Source: Ruminococcus sp.
Lineage (GTDB): Bacteria > Bacillota > Clostridia > Oscillospirales > Ruminococcaceae
DNA: 64,000 bases
NCBI GenBank assembly: GCA_017397925.1
Contig: JAFQHO010000083.1
Location: 1-64,000, forward strand
Direction of reading: 5' to 3'
Position numbers and translations under genes: made by a program. The notes beneath the pieces are model-generated. The model saw nothing but the letters and a program-made list of their open reading frames with translations, was not told the DNA's origin and made no database searches. Within the stretch, counting starts at the first letter, position 1, and every line of letters starts with the position of its first letter. Below, in pieces: positions 1-7,836 of the stretch.

Positions 1-8
1 GCTTTTCT

Positions 9-37
9 ATTATATCATAACTTCTTGCGTTTGTCAA
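9..37 (-). promoter_or_regulatory. Consensus sigma-A promoter, leftward (1 of 3)
   Basis: Read on the minus strand there is a perfect TTGACA (32-37), a 17-bp spacer and a perfect TATAAT (9-14), with TG one base before the -10. An A-tract-rich stretch upstream of the -35 resembles an UP element. It is the most downstream of three tandem promoters, an arrangement typical of rRNA operons. Confidence 0.9.
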
Positions 38-112
38 GTGCTTTTTTCAAGTTTTTTTAAAAAACTTTCTCGACTCCGCTTTCCGTTATGCCGTCCCTCA
101 GACAGCTCATCT

Positions 113-141
113 ATTATATCACATCTTTTTGGGGTTGTCAA
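113..141 (-). promoter_or_regulatory. Consensus sigma-A promoter, leftward (2 of 3)
   Basis: Minus-strand TTGACA (136-141), 17-bp spacer and TATAAT (113-118), both perfect, with a TGA extended -10. A/T-tracts follow at 145-195, i.e. upstream of the -35. Confidence 0.9.
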
Positions 142-220
142 CCCCTTTTTTGAAATTTCTTTCAAAAAAATTTTTGATGTGGTTTTTTAGATTTTTGCGT
201 TGTCCTTAGCGACAAGTATT

Positions 221-249
221 ATTATATCACAGGTCTTGCTATTTGTCAA
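221..249 (-). promoter_or_regulatory. Consensus sigma-A promoter, leftward (3 of 3)
   Basis: Minus-strand TTGACA (244-249), 17-bp spacer and TATAAT (221-226), both perfect, again preceded by TGA. The spacing to its neighbours is about 104 and 108 bp. Confidence 0.9.
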
Positions 250-356
250 GAAGAAGATTGTCCAAATTTAATCGTTCTTTTTGTGCATTTTCACTTTCAA
301 ACTTAGAATAATCGACATTTTCTTCTTATTATTCTTTTATTCCTACTCTTGTACTA

Positions 357-385
357 TTGATTTCAACTCAATAATATGATATAAT
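357..385 (+). promoter_or_regulatory. Promoter of PLC-like gene
   Basis: TTGATT (357-362), 17-bp spacer, TATAAT (380-385) with TGA before the -10. It lies 40 bp before the start codon at 425. Confidence 0.85.
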
Positions 386-424
386 ATAAATAGGATAATT
401 ATTACAATTTGAAAGGAGTCAGCT

Positions 425-1462
425 ATGAACTTAAATTTAATAGCACGCAAGATGAACTCCCTTGCCAAAGACATTCTAAGAGAAAATAACTCGGAACCCT
501 CGTGTGTACACAAAAACTTAACTTTGCGCACACTTGTAATGCTCAAATATATCCGTCCAGACAGTGAAGAAATATTTGCTCCCCTCGCTAAAACTCTTAT
601 AACCTTCTCAAAGCGTCCTGACAAACAGGGTGACTACGAAAAAGGTCCCGGAAGGCACTACTACTGTGCGGTTACCCCTGGACTAAAGAAACTTAACACT
701 GTTAACGGCTATTTCCGCAACGGAAAGGGTAAATGTTATAAAAGTGCAAGGGCTATGTTCGAAGAGGACTACACTATGGCCCTTACGATGTATATCGCAG
801 GATATCAACAGAAATCCGCTGAATTTCTCGGAAGGGCAATCCATATGATTTCTGATATGTGCTGTATCCCTCACGTGGCTTCTATGACTTATTTTTCATC
901 TGCAAGTACATTCCACAAGGCATATGAAATATTGGCAGAATCAATATATCCTGACCACGTCCCACGTCAGACAAGACCTGAGCTTCCCGATTATTTCTCA
1001 AACGGAGCAAGCTTCACAGAGGCTATTAATACCCTTGCTCTTGATACTGCGCGAGGCATCAAAGATATAAACGATGACCCTGTAAAGGCTATTTCTGCTC
1101 ACCTACAGCGAACAGAACGTGTCATTGCAGCTTTACTTATAAGATTTATGAACGACCTTACAGCCCACGAGCAGGAAGCACATTACATAACAAATAATTC
1201 AGGCTGTCGTATTATGAGAGGAACTGCTCCACTTACTATAAAAATAACTGAAAGAGGAATTACCCTCCACGGAGTCAATCCCTCCCCTGATTCAAAAATT
1301 AATGTAAATGAGCGTACTTTTTACGCCGCGCACCGCCACGACGGTTTATACACACTCTCTCCTGTAAAAGATAAAGAGGGGCGTGTACTTGAAGTTTCAG
1401 GCGGAAAGCTTATATGGCATAAATTTGACCCTGTACGCGGAGAACAGCTTTTTAAACTGTAG
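425..1462 (+). CDS. Zinc-dependent phospholipase C-like protein
   Basis: A 345-residue protein resembling the catalytic domain of the bacterial zinc-dependent phospholipase C family (PC-PLC and clostridial alpha-toxin N-domain). Supporting residues are a GRHYY segment (His78), FLGRAIH...D (His140, Asp144), IPH (His150) and His164 in STFHKAYE. These match the metal-binding His/Asp spacing LGxAxHxxxD...PxHA of that family. No signal peptide or membrane segment is visible at the N-terminus, which is unusual because family members are normally secreted. The last ~75 residues are beta-rich and unassigned. The start is set by AAAGGAG just upstream of ATG 425. It is a single-gene unit with its own promoter and a terminator shared with the convergent antiporter gene. 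The family call is probable; activity on phospholipids is inference. Confidence 0.6.
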   Translation: MNLNLIARKMNSLAKDILRENNSEPSCVHKNLTLRTLVMLKYIRPDSEEIFAPLAKTLITFSKRPDKQGDYEKGPGRHYYCAVTPGLKKLNTVNGYFRNGKGKCYKSARAMFEEDYTMALTMYIAGYQQKSAEFLGRAIHMISDMCCIPHVASMTYFSSASTFHKAYEILAESIYPDHVPRQTRPELPDYFSNGASFTEAINTLALDTARGIKDINDDPVKAISAHLQRTERVIAALLIRFMNDLTAHEQEAHYITNNSGCRIMRGTAPLTIKITERGITLHGVNPSPDSKINVNERTFYAAHRHDGLYTLSPVKDKEGRVLEVSGGKLIWHKFDPVRGEQLFKL

Positions 1463-1471
1463 TATAATGAG

Positions 1472-1506
1472 AAATCCCGAAGCTTTGGCGGCTTCGGGAT
1501 TTTTCT
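1472..1506. terminator. Bidirectional terminator
   Basis: Perfect 12-bp stem (1472-1483 with 1491-1502), 7-nt loop, flanked by A and T runs. It separates the convergent PLC-like and antiporter genes and can serve both. Confidence 0.9.
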
Positions 1507-1507
1507 A

Positions 1508-2431
1508 TTATCGAATAAATATGTAGGCAGTATATGCTGCATACATTGCAAGCATAAGCCAACCGTGTACTCTGCTCAACTCTTTTTTCTTGAAACAAAA
1601 AACCATAACGATTGCAGTCATTACAATAAGAACAATTGTATCAATGATATTTTCCATTGAGAATGCAATAGGTGAAATAGCTGCCGCTGCACCAAGTACA
1701 AACAAAATATTAAATATATTTGAACCTACAACGTTACCAACAGCCATATCAACTTCCTTTTTACGTGCAGCAACAACAGATGTAACTAACTCAGGAAGGC
1801 TTGTACCAAATGCTACAATAGTCATACCAATGAGATTTTCAGTCATACCAAATTCACGTGCAATATCAGATGCACCGCTTACAACCATTTTTCCACCGCC
1901 AACAATAGCAGCTATACCCACTATCATATAAACAAGCAGCTTCCATACAGGCATTGCCTTGTATTCTTCATCTGCTTCCTGTCTTGCTTTACGTGCAGAG
2001 GAAACCATTAAGAAAAGGAATGCTATAAAAACACCCAGAAGAACAGCACCATCAATATGTCCCACCGACATACCGACAGCACCAAGTCCCAGAAGAAGGC
2101 CTGCAGCAAGAATTGATATCGGAAAATCACGTTTTAATGTTTCTTTATTAATTGAAAGCGGACATATAGCAGCACAAACTCCGCATACAACCATAAGATT
2201 AAATATATTTGAACCTACAGCATTACTTACAGCCAGCTCGTTTTTTCCTGCAATAGCAGCACTGATACTTACTGAAGCTTCAGGAAGGCTTGTACCCATT
2301 GAAACAACCGTAAGACCTATTATAAGCGGCGGAATTTTAAGCAGCTTAGCAGCAGCTGAGCTGCCCTCAACAAACCAGTCAGCACCCTTGATAAGCAGGA
2401 CAAAGCCTACTATCAGAAACACATACATCAT
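1508..2431 (-). CDS. Calcium/sodium antiporter, CaCA family (YrbG-like)
   Basis: A 307-residue polytopic inner-membrane exchanger of the Ca2+/cation antiporter superfamily. The two inverted alpha-repeats are both present: GTSLPEASVS around residues 47-56 with GSNIFNL at ~73, and GTSLPELVTS near 205-215 with GSNIFNILFVLG after it. The acidic residues of the two GTSLPE motifs coordinate the cation in this family. About ten hydrophobic segments cover the length, the usual size. AAAAGGGG precedes ATG 2431. A consensus promoter lies at 2533-2561, and a perfect 9+9 bp palindrome sits in the leader at 2451-2470. Ion specificity cannot be read from sequence. Confidence 0.9.
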   Translation of the reverse strand: MMYVFLIVGFVLLIKGADWFVEGSSAAAKLLKIPPLIIGLTVVSMGTSLPEASVSISAAIAGKNELAVSNAVGSNIFNLMVVCGVCAAICPLSINKETLKRDFPISILAAGLLLGLGAVGMSVGHIDGAVLLGVFIAFLFLMVSSARKARQEADEEYKAMPVWKLLVYMIVGIAAIVGGGKMVVSGASDIAREFGMTENLIGMTIVAFGTSLPELVTSVVAARKKEVDMAVGNVVGSNIFNILFVLGAAAAISPIAFSMENIIDTIVLIVMTAIVMVFCFKKKELSRVHGWLMLAMYAAYTAYIFIR

Positions 2432-2450
2432 AAATATAACCCCTTTTCAT

Positions 2451-2470
2451 TTATTCTCATTTGAGAATAA
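2451..2470 (-). promoter_or_regulatory. Palindromic operator-like site in antiporter leader
   Basis: Perfect inverted repeat TTATTCTCA-tt-TGAGAATAA. It lies about 60 nt downstream of the predicted transcription start and just upstream of the ribosome binding site. It is operator-like (a Fur-superfamily box is one possibility), or a small RNA hairpin near the RBS. Confidence 0.5.
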
Positions 2471-2532
2471 TATATTAATCACAATACCGCAACAAAGCGT
2501 CATACGAACTTTATGCGATTATGCCGCATTAA

Positions 2533-2561
2533 ATTATATCATAAAACCGTAATAATTTCAA
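2533..2561 (-). promoter_or_regulatory. Antiporter promoter
   Basis: Minus strand TTGAAA (2556-2561), 17-bp spacer, TATAAT (2533-2538) with TGA extension. Confidence 0.85.
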
Positions 2562-2746
2562 GACAAAAAACAAATTAACCTTACGTCCCATTTGTCAAAA
2601 AGTGAACAATAAGTGAGTATTCGGTGATAATATTATAAAAAATATAAGATTATTCTGTTTTTTGTTACACATAATAAACATAATTTTTTTAAAAAAGGCA
2701 TAAAATAGATGTATTTCGCAGAAAATACGAAAAAACAATTTTTTCC

Positions 2747-2775
2747 TTGCATTTCCTCGAAATTTGTGCTATAAT
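2747..2775 (+). promoter_or_regulatory. Permease promoter
   Basis: TTGCAT (2747-2752), 17-bp spacer, TATAAT (2770-2775). It gives a ~95-nt leader that contains an inverted repeat, TTCACC...GGTGAA, around 2791-2813. Confidence 0.8.
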
Positions 2776-2877
2776 CTCATTTGGTATTGCTTCACCAAGT
2801 AATTCCCGGTGAATATCATATATCAGGTGTTAATTGAAGGGGCAGTATTATAATATATATAAATGGAGGTCTTTTTT

Positions 2878-4230
2878 ATGTTAGCAGCACAGATATTCGC
2901 CGTTATTATCTTTCTGGCGATGTTCGTACTTATCGTGCTTGACAAAATTGAACGACACTATGTAACCTTCGGCAGCGGTATCCTTACCCTTATTGTGGTA
3001 TTCGGTATCTGTATGAGGGACGGCAAGGCAATATGGGATATTATTGCTATCAAGGATTTCATAAAACCCGATTTCTGGTATCAGGTATCCGAAAGCGAAA
3101 GCAAGGGTATCAACTGGGCTACAATCGTATTCATCGCAGGTATGATGGTTATGGTTGAGGGTATGGCTAAAGCTGGATTTTTCCGCTGGCTTTGTATGAA
3201 AATTGCTTTCCTCGTAAAGTGCAAAACTATACCGATATTTATCACATTTATGATAATGTCGGCTGTTCTTTCAATGTTCATTGACAGTATTACTGTTATT
3301 ATGTTCCTTGCAGCTGTTACAATCGAGCTTGCGCAGCTTCTCAAATTCAATCCTATTCCGATGATTCTTGCTGAGGTATTCTGCGCTAATCTGGGCGGTT
3401 CCGCAACAATGTGCGGTGACCCTCCGAATATCATTATTGGTACATCTCTGGGATTCTCATTCTTTGATTTCCTTTTGAATACAGGTGTATGCGCAGGTAT
3501 CAGCCTTGTTTTCACAATTGTATTCCTATATTTTGCATTCAGAAAAGAGCTTGCAACCACTAAGGGGGAAGCAATTGATATTTCAAAGCTCCCAGCTCCT
3601 TCAACAGCAATTACAAATAAGAAGGATTTCATAATCAGCACACTTATTTTTGCCCTTGCTGTTATTCTCCTTGTAACTCACTCAATTACACATCTTACAG
3701 TTGCTACAATCGGTCTTGGAATTGCGGTTATCACATTGCTTACTGCAGGAAAAAATGCTCTTGAACTTATCAAAAAGACTGACTACAAAACCCTCGTGTT
3801 CTTCATCGGTCTGTTTATGGTTGTAGGCGGACTTGAAGAAACAGGAATTCTTGAATACATTGCTGAATTTATACGCACAATAAGCGGTGGAAACCCATAT
3901 ATCACAATTGCTATTATCCTCTGGGTATCAGCTATTGCAAGTGCCTTTGTTGATAATATTCCCTTTGCCGCTACTATGGTTCCTGTTATACAAAGCCTTG
4001 CAGCATCTACAGGTATTCCAATCAATACTCTTGCCTGGACGCTTGCTATCGGTACAGACATAGGCGGAAGTGCAACACCAATCGGTGCATCTGCAAACGT
4101 TGTTGGTACATCTGTTGCAGCAAAGAACGGCTATCCCATAAGCTGGGGACGCTACTGTGCAAAGCTCGCTCCTGCAACTGTAATTGTACTTGCAATTTCA
4201 ACAGCTTATATATTCTTCAGATATCTTTAA
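2878..4230 (+). CDS. SLC13/ArsB/CitT-superfamily permease
   Basis: A 450-residue membrane permease with about eleven hydrophobic segments. Diagnostic motifs of the ion transporter (arsenite/sodium/dicarboxylate) superfamily are GGSATMCGDPPNIIIG near residues 173-188 and its pseudo-repeat GGSATPIGASANVVG near residue 400, the paired half-helix hairpins that bind substrate and ion. An in-frame ATG lies at 2863, but TGGAGGT (2864-2870) overlaps it and is ideally placed for ATG 2878, so the later start is chosen. It is followed 18 bp later by the cytidylate-kinase-like gene and probably cotranscribed with it. Substrate is unknown; a Na+-coupled anion or an arsenite/proton-type function are the alternatives. 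Confidence 0.85.
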   Translation: MLAAQIFAVIIFLAMFVLIVLDKIERHYVTFGSGILTLIVVFGICMRDGKAIWDIIAIKDFIKPDFWYQVSESESKGINWATIVFIAGMMVMVEGMAKAGFFRWLCMKIAFLVKCKTIPIFITFMIMSAVLSMFIDSITVIMFLAAVTIELAQLLKFNPIPMILAEVFCANLGGSATMCGDPPNIIIGTSLGFSFFDFLLNTGVCAGISLVFTIVFLYFAFRKELATTKGEAIDISKLPAPSTAITNKKDFIISTLIFALAVILLVTHSITHLTVATIGLGIAVITLLTAGKNALELIKKTDYKTLVFFIGLFMVVGGLEETGILEYIAEFIRTISGGNPYITIAIILWVSAIASAFVDNIPFAATMVPVIQSLAASTGIPINTLAWTLAIGTDIGGSATPIGASANVVGTSVAAKNGYPISWGRYCAKLAPATVIVLAISTAYIFFRYL

Positions 4231-4248
4231 AATTCAAGGAGGTTCATT

Positions 4249-4842
4249 ATGTCACAGATTATTATTTCAGTAGGACGTGAATTCGGAAGCGGCGGACGCG
4301 TTATCGCCGAAGAACTGTCAAAGCGCTTTAACCTGCCAATTTATGACCGTCACCTTATTACGGAAATTGCTAACAGAACAGGTATGACCGCAGAGCAGAT
4401 TGAAAAGCACGATGAAGCTCCTAAGACACGTATTCTCTCACGCCGTGTAAGAGGCTACAGCAACTCCATTGAGGATAACATTGCTGAAATGCAGTTCGAT
4501 TTTATCCGCAAAAAGGCTGAAAGCGGTGAGTCCTTCGTAGTTGTTGGACGCTGCTCAGAGTCAAAACTCCGCGATCTTGACTGTCTTTGCTCACTTTTTA
4601 TTATCGGTGATATGCCTTGCAAAATCAAGCGTATTATGGAGCTTTATGATATGAATGAGTCCGAAGCTGAGGACTTCATTGAGAAAAAGGATAAGAAGCG
4701 TAAGCGTTATCACAACTATCACGTAAAACTCCACTGGGGTGATTCAAGACTTTATGATCTTACAGTAAACAGCAGCCGCCTTGGCATTGAAAAGACTATT
4801 GACTTCCTTGAAGTCTATATCAAGGCAAGAATGGGTGAATAA
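4249..4842 (+). CDS. Cytidylate kinase-like family protein
   Basis: A 197-residue P-loop protein of the cytidylate-kinase-like family. It begins IIISVGREFGSGGR, whose GREFGSGG replaces the canonical Walker A and is typical of this family. The YDRHLI segment and VVVGRCSE follow in the expected order. These proteins are distinct from Cmk proper and their substrate is largely untested. AAGGAGG precedes the ATG. It is second gene after the permease, and the pairing of such kinases with transporters suggests a regulatory or salvage role, which is inference. A strong terminator follows at 4855. Confidence 0.85.
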   Translation: MSQIIISVGREFGSGGRVIAEELSKRFNLPIYDRHLITEIANRTGMTAEQIEKHDEAPKTRILSRRVRGYSNSIEDNIAEMQFDFIRKKAESGESFVVVGRCSESKLRDLDCLCSLFIIGDMPCKIKRIMELYDMNESEAEDFIEKKDKKRKRYHNYHVKLHWGDSRLYDLTVNSSRLGIEKTIDFLEVYIKARMGE

Positions 4843-4854
4843 TCATATTTCTGA

Positions 4855-4882
4855 GGGTACCGTAAATCGGTACCCTTTCTTT
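4855..4882 (+). terminator. Rho-independent terminator
   Basis: Perfect 8-bp GC-rich stem GGGTACCG/CGGTACCC (4855-4862, 4868-4875), 5-nt loop, then TTTCTTT. It ends the permease operon, and the convergent Clp ATPase gene stops at 4881 within the T tract. Confidence 0.9.
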
Positions 4883-7217
4883 ATACGGGCACGCTTTTAG
4901 TAAATCTGATACCGCCGTTTTCCGATTCTATGCGCAAATTATCGCCTTTCTGTACCGCAGAGCCTATTATCATCTTTGCAAGCTCATTTTCAATCAAATC
5001 CGTAACACGCCGTTTAATCGGTCTTGCTCCGTATTTGTCTGTTTCCCTTGCAGCTGCTACAGTTTCAATAACATCGCTGCCGTAGCTTATACCGATACCT
5101 AAAGCCTCGGCACGCAAACGGAGATTATCCAGTGCCTTTTCACTGATTTTCATCAAATCCTCCCGTTCAAGACTGCGGAAAACGATAATTTCATCAATTC
5201 GCCCTGTAAATTCAGGTGTAAACCGTGATTTTACAGCTTCGAGAACGCGGTTTTCCCTTTCAGCGGTATCCGTACCAAATCCCAGTCCGCTTTTTCCGGA
5301 AAGCTCAGCACCCACGTTTGAGGTCATTATAATCATACAATTCCTGAAGCTTACCTTTCGCATTGTGGAATCAGTCAATGTGCCGTAATCCAGTATCTGA
5401 AGCATAATATTAAGCACCTCCGCATCGGCTTTTTCAATTTCATCGAAAAGTACAAGTGAATATGGATTTCGCCTTATTCTGTCGCAAAGACTGCCGCTGT
5501 TATCGTCATAGCCTGCATATCCGGGAGGCGCGCCGATAAGCTTGGAAACTGCGTGTTTTTCCATATATTCCGACATATCTATGCGTATGAGATTTTTCTC
5601 TGAGCCAAAAAGACAGTCAGCTAATGCCCTTGCAAGCTCCGTTTTGCCCACTCCTGAGGGACCTGCAAATAAAAATGACGCCGCCGGCTTACCGCCTTCA
5701 CCAAGTCCCGACCGTGAACGGCATACAGCATTTGTTACCTTTTTTACCGCATAATTATGGCCTATAACACGCTCTGAAAGTGTTTTTTCGAGAAAACACA
5801 GCTGTATGCCCTCCTCTGCTGTGATTTTGTTGAGGGGAATTCCCGTTTTCATTGATACCACATTCATAATATCTTCCCCACGGAGGACAGGCTCGCCGTC
5901 ACCACCCATAATACGGCTTATTCCGTCTATGGTGTAATCTCTATCCCTTAACTCCACATACTCTGAATCAGTACGTCTTTTCCCCGAATGACTGCGGATT
6001 TTCGCACAGGCACAGGCTTCATCCATTACATCAATCGCCTTATCGGGGAGAAATCTATCGGATATATAGCGTATTGCCATATTAACCGACAATTCAATCA
6101 TATCGTCGGGTATTTCTACTCCGTGATACTTCTCATAACTGTTTTTCAATCCTTTTATCATTTCGATACACTCATCCGCAGCCGGCTCATTGACCTGTAT
6201 AGGCTGAAAACGACGTTCAAGGGCTGAGTCTTTTTCAATTGACTTGCTGTACTCCTCAAAGGTGGTTGCACCGATTATCTGCAATTCTCCGCGGGCAAGC
6301 TGAGGCTTCATTATATTTGCCGCATCAATTGCTCCCTCCGCCGCACCTGCCCCTACTATAGTGTGAAGCTCATCTATGAAAAGTATGATATTTCCTGCAT
6401 TCACCGCCTCATCAATACACGCCTTGACACGTTCTTCGAAATCGCCGCGGTATTTCGCCCCTGAAAGCAGCGAGGTGAAATCAAGTGAGAAAATAAACTT
6501 GTTTTTAAGGGAATCAGGCACAAGATTCCGCACGAAAAGCTCTGCAACGCCCTCTACAATGGCTGTTTTGCCTACTCCTGCCTCACCTATAAGACAGGGG
6601 TTATTCTTTACCCTGCGAGAAAGCACCTGCAATACACGCTCTACCTCCCTTATTCTGCCGATCAAGGGGTCGTGCTTCTTCACAAGGGCGATATCTGTAA
6701 GATTTCTGCCATAGCGGAATAAATTGGGGAGATGTGACATTTTCGGCTTTATAGCTTCATATAGCCCATTTCTTATTTCCGCTGAGGATATTGCTTCAAG
6801 TCCGCTGCATATATCTGTCATGTTTCCTCCTGCCTTTTTTATAACGTTACAGGCACTGCATGAGGACTCGCTTACTATTGATGCAAGTATATGCTCCGGT
6901 GAAGCGTATTTTTTTCCGTCGGCTGCCGCAATTGTACAGGCATTGTCGAGAATACGCCTTGCTGCCGTTGTAAAATAACGATGATTCAGCACTGAAGGGG
7001 TACCCTGCCCCACAAGCTTTATAATTTCACATCGCAGATCATCGTAGCATACTCCTCCGTCCATAATAATCTGTGCCGCCGATGATGTTCCGTCCCCTGT
7101 TATGGAAAGAATAATATGCTCGCTTCCCACGTAGGTATGACCAAGCTCCGATGCAATATCAACAGCTCCCTCGATTATCTCTGCCGCTTTTGGTGTGAAT
7201 TTGTCTGTATTTATCAT
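4881..7217 (-). CDS. clpC: ATP-dependent Clp protease ATP-binding subunit, ClpC/ClpA-like
   Basis: A 778-residue Hsp100 unfoldase. Residues 1-140 form the double Clp N-repeat. The first AAA+ module has Walker A GEAGVGKT at 211-218 and IDELHT as Walker B. The second has [10 protein letters not shown] at 519-528. An LGF tripeptide in the second module fits the ClpP-docking loop, so it is a protease partner rather than ClpB. The segment between modules (about 405-470) is short and lacks the UVR/middle domain of Bacillus ClpC, so it is architecturally nearer ClpA. GGAGGAG precedes ATG 7217. No ctsR, mcsA or mcsB lies nearby and I found no CtsR-type operator. clpX-clpP are encoded 600 bp upstream on the same strand but separated by a terminator. 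Confidence 0.85.
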   Translation of the reverse strand: MINTDKFTPKAAEIIEGAVDIASELGHTYVGSEHIILSITGDGTSSAAQIIMDGGVCYDDLRCEIIKLVGQGTPSVLNHRYFTTAARRILDNACTIAAADGKKYASPEHILASIVSESSCSACNVIKKAGGNMTDICSGLEAISSAEIRNGLYEAIKPKMSHLPNLFRYGRNLTDIALVKKHDPLIGRIREVERVLQVLSRRVKNNPCLIGEAGVGKTAIVEGVAELFVRNLVPDSLKNKFIFSLDFTSLLSGAKYRGDFEERVKACIDEAVNAGNIILFIDELHTIVGAGAAEGAIDAANIMKPQLARGELQIIGATTFEEYSKSIEKDSALERRFQPIQVNEPAADECIEMIKGLKNSYEKYHGVEIPDDMIELSVNMAIRYISDRFLPDKAIDVMDEACACAKIRSHSGKRRTDSEYVELRDRDYTIDGISRIMGGDGEPVLRGEDIMNVVSMKTGIPLNKITAEEGIQLCFLEKTLSERVIGHNYAVKKVTNAVCRSRSGLGEGGKPAASFLFAGPSGVGKTELARALADCLFGSEKNLIRIDMSEYMEKHAVSKLIGAPPGYAGYDDNSGSLCDRIRRNPYSLVLFDEIEKADAEVLNIMLQILDYGTLTDSTMRKVSFRNCMIIMTSNVGAELSGKSGLGFGTDTAERENRVLEAVKSRFTPEFTGRIDEIIVFRSLEREDLMKISEKALDNLRLRAEALGIGISYGSDVIETVAAARETDKYGARPIKRRVTDLIENELAKMIIGSAVQKGDNLRIESENGGIRFTKSVPV

Positions 7218-7635
7218 ATGTTCTCCTCCGTTTCTTTTTCTACTACTATATTATGCCACGTATACAGCGCGATAACAGTCGAATTGAAAAATTACCGAAA
7301 AAGTTTCCGTGAAAATTACTCTGCTATTGCTTGAACAATTATCCATTGCCCAAAAGATAAACGCGTAAAGAAAAATCATCAAGAAAGGAAGTCGCATAGA
7401 CATTTTCTTAGTGACAAGTATTTGATGAAAAAGTTTTGTTGGTGAAGCAATATTTTTCCCTTCTATATATACATTCAAACGAGAAACGAAAAACGGACAT
7501 CAAAATGCATTATTTTTTTATTTTAACTTTATATCTCACTGTAAAATGCTGTAACACTTTTTTTGCTGTGGCATATTATGTACTATGAAACGCAAGCAAA
7601 GCGATTCAAATTCATTCTCAAAGGAGATTTTTATT
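7218..7635. other. Intergenic region between Clp gene and Cys-rich gene
   Basis: It contains repeat R1 copy A (7458-7527). A weak -10-like element lies just upstream of the Clp gene, with no clear consensus promoter on either strand. Otherwise A/T-rich with no supportable gene. Confidence 0.5.
7458..7527 (+). repeat. Interspersed repeat R1, copy A
   Basis: A 70-bp A/T-rich element. It is about 81% identical over its full length to 54571-54640 and clearly related to the reverse complement of 38004-38075. The conserved cores are TATATACATTCAAAYGA and AAAACGGACA, ending in a T-run and ATTTTAAC. All copies are intergenic. Confidence 0.8.
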
Positions 7636-7782
7636 ATGTGTAATTCTTGTTTTGGCGGCAACAGCTGTATGATTATCCTTCTCATCCTCATTTTCTTCAT
7701 TTTCTGCGGATGCGGCAACAACAACAGCTGCGGCTGTGCTAACAACAACGTCGGCGACTGCGGCTGTGGCTGTGGATGCTGA
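7636..7782 (+). CDS. Very small Cys-rich membrane-associated protein
   Basis: A 48-residue protein starting MCNSCFGG, supported by AAAGGAG upstream of ATG 7636 and a strong terminator downstream. It has eleven cysteines, a hydrophobic segment at residues ~12-24 and an Asn/Gly/Cys tail ending CGCGCGC. An in-frame ATG at 7585 exists but has no RBS and lies in A/T-rich leader. I do not recognise a family. The pattern (short hydrophobic stretch plus paired Cys) suggests a membrane-anchored metal- or thiol-reactive peptide or a coat-like peptide, which is inference only. It stands alone between leftward Clp genes. Confidence 0.65.
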   Translation: MCNSCFGGNSCMIILLILIFFIFCGCGNNNSCGCANNNVGDCGCGCGC

Positions 7783-7802
7783 TTAGCCTTTTGTAAACAA
7801 AG

Positions 7803-7836
7803 AAAACGTCGGGTTTTACGCCCGACGTTTTTATTT
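7803..7836. terminator. Bidirectional terminator
   Basis: 11-bp stem (7803-7813 with 7821-7831) with A run before and T run after. It sits between the convergent Cys-rich gene and clpX. Confidence 0.9.

Larger units (their letters stand above)
1..424. other. Non-coding left edge with promoter array
   Basis: There is no supportable gene here. The stretch holds three leftward consensus promoters about 105 bp apart (listed separately) with A/T-tracts between them, and the rightward promoter of the PLC-like gene at 357-385. The product of the leftward promoters lies outside the window. Confidence 0.7.
2432..2877. other. Divergent intergenic region
   Basis: The region holds the antiporter leader with palindrome, its promoter (2533-2561), the rightward permease promoter (2747-2775) and a leader hairpin. 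The middle (about 2580-2745) is A/T-rich and I see no gene in it. Confidence 0.6.

Noticed and set aside
343-624. 93-codon leftward frame opposite the PLC-like gene
   Set aside because: It is antisense to a well-supported gene and its promoter, with no RBS or homology.
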